Positions 34,623 through 43,068 of a stretch of DNA of 64,000 nucleotides are shown one piece after another (position 1 is the stretch's first letter; each line of letters opens with the position of its first letter). The notes beneath the pieces are model-generated. The model was not told where the DNA came from, searched no databases, and saw only the letters and a program-made list of their open reading frames with translations. This DNA comes from Sphingobacterium faecale (lineage in GTDB: Bacteria > Bacteroidota > Bacteroidia > Sphingobacteriales > Sphingobacteriaceae). Where the stretch lies: NCBI RefSeq assembly GCF_016746095.1, contig NZ_JAERTY010000009.1, positions 248,001 through 312,000 on the forward strand. Direction: 5' to 3'. The position numbers and the translations under genes are program-made.

Positions 34623-36056
34623 TTATATATATTTTAGTGCCTTCAACTTATCTTTAAACAATTGGTACTGCTTATTATATGCTTCAACCAATATCTTGTC
34701 CGGTATCACTCTCTTCTCCACACTGGTCATTGCCTTTGCCGCCTCCGTCAATGATCCGTACCAAGTCTGCGAAGCCGCCATTATCGCCGCCCCTAGAGCA
34801 CCGCTTGCTTCTTTACACTTATAGATAGGTACGCCAAGTACTGCGGACCTTATCCTCAGCCATACATCGCTATTGCTGCCGCCACCAGCTGTATATACCA
34901 CATCCAATTGTTCGCCCGACAGCTCTGTTATCATCTCATAAGCCAAACGTTCGATAAAAGCTACGCCTTCCAGATTCGCGGCATAACGCTGACTAATGGA
35001 ATCGGTCTCTGGAATAATAGCCCTAGCTTGAGGAGCCATAATCGGATACCGCTCTCCTTGTTGCTTCAAAGGCCAAGCAACCAACCCTGTAGGTATCAGG
35101 GCATCGGCAGCCAAACTAAGTTCTTCTAGATCCGTACCAAAATCCAGAGATATCCAATCTGCCCCCGTATTACTAGCACCGCCTGGCATCCAGTATCCCT
35201 CAGGGTGCCTGTGGTTATAGAGTCTCCCAAGAGGATCTACTACCGGACTAAGAGTCACACCTTTGATGACCAATGTCGTACCGATTGTCGTGTTCCAATC
35301 TCCTGGACGGACAGCTCCCGAAGCCACTTGGCTCGCACAACCATCCGTAATCCCTACAACGATAGCGATGGCCGGCATCCCCCAACCTGCCGCAAGTTCT
35401 TGCCGGAGCTGCCCCACCACAGAACCTGATGGTACCACCTCTTGCATCCACTTGCGGCGCAGTCCTGTTTGTTCAAAAAGATAATCAGGCCACCTGAGGC
35501 TATCCAAGTCATATCCAGATTTAAGCACATTGGTAAAATCGGTGTGACGATAATTGCCGGACAACTTACCCACGATATAATCGGATGCATGCGCCCATAA
35601 CGAAATATCATCAACACGATCGGGAAATGTATCCATATACCATAGCATTTTACTGATTCCAGAGGAGGCATTGAACCCAGTATAGCCATGGGGTACGTAC
35701 TGGGAAGCCAATTCATTCATGCGCTTACCCTGCTCTATCGAACGTGGATCGCTGTACATTATAGCATCATGGATTGGTACATTATCCATACCTAAAGGGA
35801 TTACTGTACCCGATGTCGAAGTCACTGCCGCGGCAACAATAGACGTCCTGTCAAAATCAGAAGAAAGACCGGACATGATTGCACTGATCAGCTGATAACA
35901 GTCATCCCACCATATCTCGGGAGACTGTTCTTCACGAAAATTCTCCTCCAACGTAAAGCTTTTGGCCTTGGACGCGATGACTATGCCGTCCTGATCGACC
36001 AAAATAACACGCACTCCCTGCGTACCTATATCTATTCCAAAAAAACACTTCTTCAT
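34623..36056 (-). CDS. FGGY family carbohydrate kinase (second of two)
   Basis: A 477-residue FGGY kinase of normal length. The N-terminal nucleotide-binding part begins FFGIDIGTQGVRVILVDQDG, followed by QSPEIWWDDC and AVTSTSGTVIPLG. The C-terminal domain has the ITDGCASQVASGAVRPGDWN and TTIGTTLVIKG block and the FGGY_C signature YTAGGGSNSDVWLRIRSAVL with GALGAAIMAA. FGGY enzymes phosphorylate sugars, polyols or sugar acids with ATP in the cytoplasm; the branch here resembles ribulokinase/D-ribulokinase-like proteins but the substrate is not clear. It abuts the other FGGY gene (stop at 36057), so the pair is translationally coupled. Confidence 0.92.
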   Translation of the reverse strand: MKKCFFGIDIGTQGVRVILVDQDGIVIASKAKSFTLEENFREEQSPEIWWDDCYQLISAIMSGLSSDFDRTSIVAAAVTSTSGTVIPLGMDNVPIHDAIMYSDPRSIEQGKRMNELASQYVPHGYTGFNASSGISKMLWYMDTFPDRVDDISLWAHASDYIVGKLSGNYRHTDFTNVLKSGYDLDSLRWPDYLFEQTGLRRKWMQEVVPSGSVVGQLRQELAAGWGMPAIAIVVGITDGCASQVASGAVRPGDWNTTIGTTLVIKGVTLSPVVDPLGRLYNHRHPEGYWMPGGASNTGADWISLDFGTDLEELSLAADALIPTGLVAWPLKQQGERYPIMAPQARAIIPETDSISQRYAANLEGVAFIERLAYEMITELSGEQLDVVYTAGGGSNSDVWLRIRSAVLGVPIYKCKEASGALGAAIMAASQTWYGSLTEAAKAMTSVEKRVIPDKILVEAYNKQYQLFKDKLKALKYI

Positions 36057-37502
36057 TTATGAAACTACCTGTTTGAATGTCTTCCTCGCATTTTTCCATT
36101 CGACATATAAGTTTTCAAACTTGTCATGCTCTTCCGGAAAAGTCTCCTCTTTCAGTACCGGTGTTACATTCGGCACGCCCAAGGCATCATTGCATAGAAA
36201 TACACCCCCCAATACCGAAGCTTGCCGAAAGGTATCTCTCACCCGAATGCTCTTTCCCAAAAGGTTAGCTAAAAACTGACGTAGCTTTTTACTTTCCACA
36301 CCTCCGCCGCACGCCCAGATATACGATTCATGATGTGCAGACACTTCACATAGAAATTTGTAATTTTCGTAGATAGAGCAGGCGATATCCCATAAGACAG
36401 AGAACACGAAACTACCCCTCGTCAATTGATGTGATACCGGAGCATTAAAGATAAACCCTCCTTTGGTCAGCGGCTCGTCTTCATCAGCAATCAAGGATCC
36501 TAAGGAAGCTATACACTGTGCGTAGGTAACATCTTCTAGCTCTCTTTCAATCACATCATACCCTTCATTGGGATAAAATATCTCCTTAAGCCGCTGATAA
36601 TTAAGCCCTGTCACTCCGGCATTAGCCTCTAGAATAAAGTTCGATCGGTCGATATGCCGGCTAGTCCAGGTCCGTTGGTGCTCATCCTTCTCATAACGGC
36701 GAACAATCTTAATAATCGGTGTCGTCGTACCCGACACAATGACCATATCATCTGGAGATGGCTCCATACTCCGTATCGCCAACTGGGTATCCCCTCCACC
36801 AACGACAACGGCAGCTTTTTCTGATACACCAAGCGTACTGGCGATGTCGGCACGGATAGTGCCCAATACCGTACCCGAATCTTTCAGCGGGGGCAGGATA
36901 TCGGACGGGAGATCAAACAATTGCAACAAACGAGGGGACCACTCCTTGGCCTCGACATCGTACAATAGTGTTTCCGAGGCTTGAGAATGTTCATATGACG
37001 CAATACCAGAAAAACGGTACTGTATCCAGTCAGAAATACTCATCACACAGGAAATACGGGCAAAAAGATCAGGATAAACCTCTCTCACACCCACCAATTT
37101 AAAAGCAGAAAACAAAGAGGTAGGGTATCGACCAGAAAGACTATACACCAAATCCTTATCTTTTAAGTTTCCTTCCCATTTTCGTCCGCGATGGTCAATA
37201 TTGGGCATCCCTAGCAGGGAGCCCCCATCACGATCGAGGACGACGATTCCTTCACGCTGGCTAGTAGCGGTGACCGCCTCAACGACGACATCACCAGACT
37301 CGGACAATGCCTCCCGCGCAAGCCTCGAAATCTGATCCCACAATTCCTCAGGATCAAAATATAAAGACTCGTCGTAGTTGGAATCCACCTTATAACCCAC
37401 ATTTTCACGCTTTACAGATAGGATATCCCCTCCTGTAGTTGCGACGCCTACCCGGGCATTGCCTGTCCCGATGTCTACAACCAGATAAACACTCTTTGCC
37501 AT
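36057..37502 (-). CDS. FGGY family carbohydrate kinase (first of two, YoaC-like)
   Basis: A 481-residue FGGY kinase only distantly similar to its neighbour, so not a recent duplicate. Motifs are VYLVVDIGTGNARVGVATTG at the start, EAVTATSQREGIVVLD, the phosphate-binding VIVSGTTTPIIKIV segment and the C-terminal WACGGGVESKKLRQFLANLL with ASVLGGVFL. It resembles Bacillus YoaC and other kinases that sit beside a 2-hydroxyacid dehydrogenase. It would phosphorylate a sugar, polyol or sugar acid. It starts four bases after the dehydrogenase stop. Having two FGGY kinases in one operon suggests either two related substrates or two phosphorylation steps. Confidence 0.9.
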   Translation of the reverse strand: MAKSVYLVVDIGTGNARVGVATTGGDILSVKRENVGYKVDSNYDESLYFDPEELWDQISRLAREALSESGDVVVEAVTATSQREGIVVLDRDGGSLLGMPNIDHRGRKWEGNLKDKDLVYSLSGRYPTSLFSAFKLVGVREVYPDLFARISCVMSISDWIQYRFSGIASYEHSQASETLLYDVEAKEWSPRLLQLFDLPSDILPPLKDSGTVLGTIRADIASTLGVSEKAAVVVGGGDTQLAIRSMEPSPDDMVIVSGTTTPIIKIVRRYEKDEHQRTWTSRHIDRSNFILEANAGVTGLNYQRLKEIFYPNEGYDVIERELEDVTYAQCIASLGSLIADEDEPLTKGGFIFNAPVSHQLTRGSFVFSVLWDIACSIYENYKFLCEVSAHHESYIWACGGGVESKKLRQFLANLLGKSIRVRDTFRQASVLGGVFLCNDALGVPNVTPVLKEETFPEEHDKFENLYVEWKNARKTFKQVVS

Positions 37503-37506
37503 TTGA

Positions 37507-38511
37507 TTACTTTGAAAGTTTAATTATTTCTTTATTAACCAGCTGCTTAATATACTTATTACCATGATGGAAGAACTCACGCAGGTTATTATTCATGATA
37601 AAAGCATGGTGATCCTCTACTTCGTGGGTAGCACCCGCGATATGTGGTGTAGCTAATACTCTTTTATTCAAAATCATTTTATAGTCAATAGCATCGGGAG
37701 GCTCATTGTAAAAGACATCTAATACAGCACCTCTAATCTGTCCGGACTCGATAATCTCCAATAGATCTGTACGATTGACAACGGTAGCGCGAGCCGTATT
37801 CACAAAAACCGCATCAGATTTCATCATTGAAAGATATTTTCTATCTATCAAACCAGTTGTTTCGGCTGTAACTGGCAGATGAATACCTACGATATCACAG
37901 GTCGAAAACAATTCATCAAGTTCTACTTTTTTAAAATCCGTATTGGGGTCTGTATAATAGGGATCAAAATAATAAATGTCGGCCGGAAAATTAATTAACA
38001 TGCGAGCTATATGTTGACCTACGGCACCGAAACCTACCATACCGACCTTCTTACCCGCCAGCTCATTGCCCTTGAATTCTAAATAAGAGGTATGGGCACC
38101 CTCACCCCAGTTTTCCCCTTCCAACCAATGGATCGCTGGAATGGTATTACGTAACAAGGTAATAACATTTGCAATAAACATCTCTGCTACGGCCTGCGCA
38201 TTACGAGCCGGTGTATTAAACACGGGAATCCCCAGTTCTGTAGCCACCCCGATATTGATGTTGGAAGGTGTACCTCTACAGATACCTACAAATTTAAGAT
38301 TGGGATTGGCCCGTAATACATCTTCTGTTATTTCATCATGCTCGGAGATCAAACTATCCGCTCCGGTCTCTTTCAACAGTGCATTTAGCTCATCTGGGTT
38401 ATAAGCGCGACCATGGGGCTTCCATGATCGATAAATCACTTCATCAAACAAGCTTTCTAATTCGCGCAATGCCTTGGCATTTTCGTACGGAGCTGTTAGC
38501 AATACTTTCAT
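37507..38511 (-). CDS. D-isomer-specific 2-hydroxyacid dehydrogenase (NAD-dependent)
   Basis: A 334-residue enzyme of the phosphoglycerate dehydrogenase-like family. The Rossmann glycine motif is KVGMVGFGAVGQHIARML followed by the Asp of YYFDPYY. The catalytic triad is in place: Arg in VNTARATVVNR, Glu in DVFYNEPPDAID and His in LATPHIAGATHEVEDHH. The N-terminal part has FVGICRGTPSNINIGVATEL with the typical NTPARNAQAVAEM. It interconverts a 2-hydroxy acid and a 2-keto acid. There is no ACT domain, so it is not a serine-pathway PGDH. It is the first gene of the operon, divergent from a DeoR-type regulator; a candidate operator lies between. Confidence 0.92.
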   Translation of the reverse strand: MKVLLTAPYENAKALRELESLFDEVIYRSWKPHGRAYNPDELNALLKETGADSLISEHDEITEDVLRANPNLKFVGICRGTPSNINIGVATELGIPVFNTPARNAQAVAEMFIANVITLLRNTIPAIHWLEGENWGEGAHTSYLEFKGNELAGKKVGMVGFGAVGQHIARMLINFPADIYYFDPYYTDPNTDFKKVELDELFSTCDIVGIHLPVTAETTGLIDRKYLSMMKSDAVFVNTARATVVNRTDLLEIIESGQIRGAVLDVFYNEPPDAIDYKMILNKRVLATPHIAGATHEVEDHHAFIMNNNLREFFHHGNKYIKQLVNKEIIKLSK

Positions 38512-38531
38512 ATGTAGGGGGTCTATCTGTT

Positions 38532-38550
38532 ATTTAGTTAGTCACTAAAT
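38532..38550. promoter_or_regulatory. Candidate DeoR-type operator
   Basis: Arms ATTTAGT (38532-38538) and ACTAAAT (38544-38550) form a perfect inverted repeat with a five-base centre. It lies directly downstream of the minus-strand -7 box, over the expected transcription start of the dehydrogenase operon, where a bound repressor would block transcription. Confidence 0.5.
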
Positions 38551-38551
38551 T

Positions 38552-38559
38552 CAAATATA
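38552..38559 (-). promoter_or_regulatory. -7 box of the dehydrogenase/kinase operon
   Basis: On the minus strand TATATTTG matches the Bacteroidota TANNTTTG consensus exactly. It lies about 41 bases before the dehydrogenase start codon. The -33 region (TTTC at roughly the right spacing) is a weak match. Confidence 0.5.
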
Positions 38560-38672
38560 TAAAATTATTAAATATTTTTAAAGAAAAATAAACAATTTTA
38601 AACTTCAATTTTAACGCTAAATAAACTATATCATAATATTTACTTATTTTCGCACATATTACTCCGTTAGGC

Positions 38673-39440
38673 ATGAAAAATATCACCGATAGGCACGAAT
38701 ATATCCTGAAGAAAATAAAGGAAAATAGCAAAGTCACTATTCAAGAGCTTAGTGAAGAAATGAAGGTATCCAGTGTAACTATCCGAAAAGATTTAAAGCT
38801 TCTGGAAGAAAAGAATCTGTTGTACAGAACTAAGGGCGGGGCGTCCGGTACGAACCCCTATGCCAGCGATAGACCTATTTTGATAAAAGAAAGCATAAAC
38901 TCGGAAGAGAAGAATAAAATCGGTAGAAAAGCTGTAGAAATGATTAAAGACAATGACTCTATACTCATCGGGTCGGGCACTACCGCATACGCCTTGGCCC
39001 GTCATCTCGAATCCGCAGAACTTCTGACTGTCATCACACCTGCTCTAAAAGTGGCACTCGAACTATGCAACAAAGCCAATATCGAGGTCTTACAGCTTGG
39101 CGGTCTGATACGCTCCAATTCTTCATCGGTCGCTGGCCAATACGCCATGCGTATACTGGATGATGTATCCTGTGGAATATTATTCCTAGGTGTAGATGGC
39201 ATCGACCTCGATTTTGGAATCACCATCAGCAATATCACCGAGACTACGCTAAACCAAAAGATGCTGTCCACTTCTCAGAAAGTAGTCATACTCGCCGATA
39301 ACACCAAATTCGGACGTCGCGGACTCGGGAAAGTATGCAATATAGAAGATGTCGATTATATCATCACCGACAATAAGACCTCCCGCAAATATATCAGCGC
39401 GCTGGAAGATGCTGGCATAAAAATCATCATTGCGGATTGA
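38673..39440 (+). CDS. DeoR/GlpR family transcriptional regulator
   Basis: A 255-residue regulator. The N-terminal winged helix-turn-helix is RHEYILKKIKENSKVTIQEL, SEEMKVSSVTIRKDLKLLEE with NLLYRTKGGA, the DeoR signature. The C-terminal DeoRC sensor domain has LIGSGTTAYALARHL, TVITPALKVALELC and LFLGVDGIDLDFGITISN, with ADNTKFGRRGLGKVC near the end. DeoR proteins usually repress sugar operons and are released by a phosphorylated sugar. It is divergent from the dehydrogenase/kinase/kinase/phosphatase operon and is its probable repressor, with the effector likely to be a product of one of the FGGY kinases. Confidence 0.93.
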   Translation: MKNITDRHEYILKKIKENSKVTIQELSEEMKVSSVTIRKDLKLLEEKNLLYRTKGGASGTNPYASDRPILIKESINSEEKNKIGRKAVEMIKDNDSILIGSGTTAYALARHLESAELLTVITPALKVALELCNKANIEVLQLGGLIRSNSSSVAGQYAMRILDDVSCGILFLGVDGIDLDFGITISNITETTLNQKMLSTSQKVVILADNTKFGRRGLGKVCNIEDVDYIITDNKTSRKYISALEDAGIKIIIAD

Positions 39441-39611
39441 TTGCTAATCAAGCATCAAAGCAATAATGGGAGGAAGAAAATAGCATTGTTCTATTTCAAG
39501 AAAGCAACCCTTTAAGATTTCTTAAGAAGATACTATGCCAGATTGCCCTTCAATAATGCCTGGTTTTTATTTCGTATCTTTGATTGTCTTGAAGATCAGC
39601 AATCAAACAAA

Positions 39612-40334
39612 ATGTTTCGTCACAAGGGGAAAAGAAGGAATTTTACACATAACCTAAGACTAGCCTCTATGCTTTCATTCGTAGCCGGCTTAGTGAATGT
39701 GAGCGGGGTGATGCAGCTCCAGGTGCTCACAACTAACGTGACAGGGCACTTTGCATATTTTGCTGAAAACATAGTACTTAGCAGATATGCCGACGCTATT
39801 ATTTTGGTATTTTACGTTACAAGCTTCTTATTGGGAGCCTTCTCTTCTAGTTTTTTGATTGAGCTATTTTCAAGAAAACCTGTAGTAAGCCGCTATGTAT
39901 TTCCCATTTCTGTAGAAATCATATGCCTTCTCCTAGTAGCTCTAATAGGTGACATAACTACTGCCGGCTATCTGCTAGCATCGGTGTTATTGTTCGCTAT
40001 GGGCATACAAAATGCATTAGTAAGCAGAATATCTAACTCAGTGGTACGGACAACACATTTAACAGGTCTATTTACCGATCTCGGGATAGAGCTTTCGCTC
40101 TTGATATTCCATAAACGCAACAATCAGAACACACGAAAACTTAAACAAAATATCTACTTAAAATTTATAATCATTCTCTTCTTTTTCTTCGGGTCAATAG
40201 CAGGAGGATTCCTCGCATTAAAATTTCAGTTTAAAACACTCCTTATTGCGGTGGTATGTCTTGTGATAGCAATGTCCTATGACTACTTCAAAATAAGTTA
40301 TGTCCAAATAAAGAGACGCCTACTACAGCGATAG
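39612..40334 (+). CDS. YoaK/DUF1275 family membrane protein
   Basis: The start at 39612 gives 240 residues and a normal DUF1275 layout; an upstream ATG at 39543 would add 23 residues not seen in the family. Six or so transmembrane helices are visible: LASMLSFVAGLVNVSGVMQL, ADAIILVFYVTSFLLGAFSS, FPISVEIICLLLVALIG, LLASVLLFAMGIQNALVS, KFIIILFFFFGSIAGGFLAL and LLIAVVCLVIAMSYDYF. The motifs LTTNVTGHFAYF and GIQNALVSRISNSVVRTTHL (with TG and DLG) are the conserved family signatures. The function of DUF1275 is unknown; it is thought to be an inner-membrane transporter. It has its own terminator and no partner gene. Confidence 0.88.
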   Translation: MFRHKGKRRNFTHNLRLASMLSFVAGLVNVSGVMQLQVLTTNVTGHFAYFAENIVLSRYADAIILVFYVTSFLLGAFSSSFLIELFSRKPVVSRYVFPISVEIICLLLVALIGDITTAGYLLASVLLFAMGIQNALVSRISNSVVRTTHLTGLFTDLGIELSLLIFHKRNNQNTRKLKQNIYLKFIIILFFFFGSIAGGFLALKFQFKTLLIAVVCLVIAMSYDYFKISYVQIKRRLLQR

Positions 40335-40393
40335 TTTGACTTAAATCAGTATTCATAACCAAGCCTCTTTTCGGAGTTAATGGACGTATGGAT

Positions 40394-40440
40394 AAAAGAA
40401 TAGTCTACCCAGGAAAAGAGAGCAGACTATTCTATTTTAT
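40394..40440. terminator. Terminator between convergent YoaK-type and beta-barrel genes
   Basis: Arms AGAATAGTCT (40397-40406) and AGACTATTCT (40424-40433) pair perfectly, preceded by A residues and followed by ATTTT. The arrangement can serve the plus-strand gene and possibly the opposite one. Confidence 0.7.
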
Positions 40441-40511
40441 TCATACAGCAGCGAGTCCTGGGCTTCTCAATTGAAGATTAAACCAAAGGACGTGATTGCT
40501 TTAAAACAACG

Positions 40512-41318
40512 CTATCTCGTTACGTTGAAAAATGTATACTCCAGCTTTAGAAATACACCATCTTTCACGGGACGATAAACGGAGCCATAGAGCTGCTTTT
40601 GATAAGCAAGATCAATCCTTGCCTGGCTATTGATGATAAATTGTACCGCAGGGACTATATCCATATACGAACGACCGTTTTTGGTAATCGTCTGCCCCAC
40701 CAATTCGAGCATAGCATTGATATTGGTCTGTTTATAACTAACATAACGCTTGGGATACATCAGCCGCCCAACGGAGAACGTATAGTTCAGAGCATGTGCT
40801 CCCTGCAACTCAGGAAAATGATTATCCTTATTGTCCAATGCACGAGCATAGCTCAAATTGGTGCTAAGCGCAACTTTCTTGATGAGCTGGGTAGCAACCA
40901 AACCGACTTCAAAACCAGAGTTTTTCCCCATAAGATCTATTGCATCCTGTTGAATGGGATTCTTATTCCAACTGTATCTTCCAAAAGCAGCCATCCGGAA
41001 ATGGCTTTGTAGATCATCCAGCGAATAAAAGCGATACTTAGCATAGGCACTGGCGCCCGCCAAATCAAGCCGGTCAACAGAATTATCCAGATAGCTAGAA
41101 GCGCGAACCATGAGGTTCTTATTAATGCCCCAAGTTATCTCTGGAGAAAGGGCATACATATAGTCGTCTTCAAGATCATTTTTCATTAAAGATTGTCCAA
41201 CACGAACACTCAGCGAACCAGCAGGCGCATTGCTCGCTGGTTCGGTAACAACAAACAACTCTTGGGCGGCTACGTAACTGCCGCTCAATAAGCAAATGAA
41301 TATTACAATATACTTCAT
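40512..41318 (-). CDS. Outer-membrane beta-barrel-like protein of the metal/redox group
   Basis: A 268-residue exported protein with signal peptide MKYIVIFICLLSGSYVAA. The mature chain alternates in the manner of a small beta-barrel: GSLSVRVGQSLMKNDLED, YALSPEITWGINKNLMVRAS, ASAYAKYRFYS, FRMAAFGRYSWNK, VALSTNLSYARALD, ALNYTFSVGRLMY and a last strand LKLEYTFFN. The ending with an aromatic residue near the C-terminus is typical. I do not recognise a more specific family. Its start codon is one base from the stop of the HMA-domain gene, so it is translationally linked to that gene and to the TlpA gene before it. It may be a pore or a sensor for the same metal-related process. Confidence 0.75.
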   Translation of the reverse strand: MKYIVIFICLLSGSYVAAQELFVVTEPASNAPAGSLSVRVGQSLMKNDLEDDYMYALSPEITWGINKNLMVRASSYLDNSVDRLDLAGASAYAKYRFYSLDDLQSHFRMAAFGRYSWNKNPIQQDAIDLMGKNSGFEVGLVATQLIKKVALSTNLSYARALDNKDNHFPELQGAHALNYTFSVGRLMYPKRYVSYKQTNINAMLELVGQTITKNGRSYMDIVPAVQFIINSQARIDLAYQKQLYGSVYRPVKDGVFLKLEYTFFNVTR

Positions 41319-41319
41319 C

Positions 41320-41835
41320 TTATAATGCTACTATATGATATACCTCATCGTTGTCCGAAGAATAACTCTCATGTTTTGCATAAGCTTTTGATAACTTCTT
41401 GTATTCTTTCTGTGTTACAAACCCTTTGTCGACAACTCTGTACTGCGTGGATTTGGTCTTTTTTTGATCCATGAAAACATAAGAAGCATCTCCTATGCTT
41501 GTTTTATCATGCTCCACAGCTAGTTCTTTAGGATCTAAAGTCAATATCATCGAGCCAACAAAAAATCCTGCTTTTTCTACCGCATCCTTTAAAACTTTTG
41601 GATTTACCATTTGGTGATCATTAAAAGAAATTGTAAACGTATTGGTATTCAAATCTGTCGCCACATTGGATATCTGAGACAGGGATTTCAATTGCTTATT
41701 AATAGCATTAGAACACATAGAACAGGTCAGTCCTGTAGCCATAATGTCAACTTTGGAAATCTGTGCATATCCGCCAACACTTGTCATCAATAGGAAACAA
41801 GCTGCTATAAGTGATTGTATGGTGATAGTTTTCAT
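41320..41835 (-). CDS. Exported protein with heavy-metal-associated (HMA) domain
   Basis: A 171-residue protein with a signal peptide (SLIAACFLLMTSVGGYAQ). The HMA domain follows at about 27-95 and has the metal-binding motif in MATGLTCSMCSNAINKQL (Cys-x-x-Cys), then ISNVATDLNTNTFTISF and KAGFFVGSMILT. It would bind copper or another soft metal in the periplasm, where most HMA proteins do not act; exported copies are common in Bacteroidota metal clusters. The C-terminal 75 residues (YRVVDKGFVTQKEYKKLSKA) are unassigned. The gene lies between a TlpA-type thioredoxin gene and a beta-barrel gene on one transcript. Confidence 0.87.
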   Translation of the reverse strand: MKTITIQSLIAACFLLMTSVGGYAQISKVDIMATGLTCSMCSNAINKQLKSLSQISNVATDLNTNTFTISFNDHQMVNPKVLKDAVEKAGFFVGSMILTLDPKELAVEHDKTSIGDASYVFMDQKKTKSTQYRVVDKGFVTQKEYKKLSKAYAKHESYSSDNDEVYHIVAL

Positions 41836-41842
41836 GTTTATA

Positions 41843-42316
41843 TTATTTTTTTATTTGTGAAATAATTTGTGCTTCTGTGGGATTGATCATTACAAGCTTG
41901 CCCGACCGATCAAACAGATAAGTTGCCGGCAAGGCATCGACTCCAAAGGCGATAGCAGACAGGGCATCAAATCCTTTTGGATCGATCAATTGCTGATACT
42001 CCAGCTTATCCTGTTGAATCGCTTTAAGCCACTTGGAATGGTCTGTATCGATAGAAATCCCTAGGATTTCAAAGTCTTGCTTTTTGTATTTATTGTACAT
42101 CTTCACAAGATTTTTATTGGCCTTTCGGCAGGGCAAACACCAAGATGCCCAAAAATCCACCAAAACTGTCTTCCCTTCGAAAGAACGAAGGGATACACTG
42201 GTGTTTTTATTATCTTGCAATGTGATATCAGGTAATATGTCGCCTATTTTGACCTGCGCATAAGAGCTGCTAACAAACAAGAATATTACTACCCACAGTA
42301 TATTTATCGGTTTCAT
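41843..42316 (-). CDS. Small TlpA-type periplasmic thioredoxin
   Basis: The start at 42316 gives 157 residues with a signal peptide (KPINILWVVIFLFVSSSYAQ). A frame reaching 42427 would put 37 polar, Cys-containing residues before the signal peptide and is not used. The thioredoxin fold shows LPDITLQDNKNTSVSLRSFE, VDFWASWCLPCRKANKN with the CxxC pair, and FGVDALPATYLFDRSGKLVM with the cis-proline. It probably keeps the cysteines of the neighbouring HMA-domain protein or another metal protein reduced. It is the first of three linked genes, separated from the Cys-rich protein gene by a terminator. Confidence 0.88.
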   Translation of the reverse strand: MKPINILWVVIFLFVSSSYAQVKIGDILPDITLQDNKNTSVSLRSFEGKTVLVDFWASWCLPCRKANKNLVKMYNKYKKQDFEILGISIDTDHSKWLKAIQQDKLEYQQLIDPKGFDALSAIAFGVDALPATYLFDRSGKLVMINPTEAQIISQIKK

Positions 42317-42520
42317 ATGTATATAATTATTCGTGCATTTAATTGTTTTCTTGATGGAACTCATAAATGCTTCGCATTTATTACATGATCCACCCGTTGG
42401 AGGATCGGTTTGATTTTCAGTTGCCATTAGCTCGCTCCGACTTATCGGAATGGAATACGTTCACACAAGAATTCAACGCATAAACTGAGCGGATCCCGTA
42501 CTGAAAACAACTTGAAAATG

Positions 42521-42543
42521 AAAAAAGGTTGCCTTAAAGGCAA
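42521..42543 (-). terminator. Terminator of the Cys-rich protein gene
   Basis: On the minus strand a GGCAA/TTGCC type stem (42543-42529) is followed by CC and six T residues (42526-42521). It lies about 40 bases after the stop codon of the Cys-rich protein gene. Confidence 0.7.
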
Positions 42544-42582
42544 TTTGGACAAGACAGACTATGGGCTGTCTACAGAGAAATA

Positions 42583-42942
42583 TTAGCTTATTTTGGGAGG
42601 AAGCCAGATCGCACGAGCATCGTTTGAGTGAAAGTTCTCTACGTAAAAATGCTTTTGCTTTTTTTCTAAAAATTCAATAGTAATATCTTCATCGCTGATG
42701 TTGGATACCAAAGGGGTCTTCACATCGACCGTGTGAGATGCACACGAACAGGCCTTACAGCCACCTTTGCATAAATGCTTTTTGGTAGTGTCGGTTTTCT
42801 TGCCCTTACAGCAGGACTTATCGGATGACATCTTTTTACAACATACCTTGGCCGTGGCTGTGACAGGCCGTGCCATGATAGATTGAGGCCCCATAAACAG
42901 GGCTATCATCACGAAAAACAGTATGTAAAGCTTCTGTGCCAT
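42583..42942 (-). CDS. Small exported Cys-rich protein, probable metal binder
   Basis: From the ATG at 42942 the product has 119 residues with a signal peptide (KLYILFFVMIALFMGPQSIM, then AR). The mature chain has a cluster of eight cysteines in about 35 residues: KVCCKKMSSDKSCCKGKK and HLCKGGCKACSCAS, interspersed with lysines, like metallothionein-type or metal-binding peptides. The C-terminal half (DEDITIEFLEKKQKHFYVEN, ending DARAIWLPPKIS) has no cysteine. An ATG at 42987 upstream would add 15 polar residues. It is next to the TlpA/HMA/barrel operon on the same strand but has its own terminator. The function, presumably periplasmic metal capture, is inferred from composition and neighbours. 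Confidence 0.7.
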   Translation of the reverse strand: MAQKLYILFFVMIALFMGPQSIMARPVTATAKVCCKKMSSDKSCCKGKKTDTTKKHLCKGGCKACSCASHTVDVKTPLVSNISDEDITIEFLEKKQKHFYVENFHSNDARAIWLPPKIS

Positions 42943-43068
42943 TGTACTAGGAGTAAAAATAGGATTTTTCGAGCGTTTTTCTATCAAAAAAATTGTAATC
43001 TAACTGATACATGAGGTGTCAGTTGTCAATTTCTTGTCTAATGTAAGATCAAATACATGCAGAAATCT

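Noticed and set aside
42317..42427. N-terminal extension of the small TlpA protein with a Cys pair
   Set aside because: It would precede the signal peptide; the start at 42316 gives a normal exported thioredoxin. The Cys pair in the extension is a chance match.
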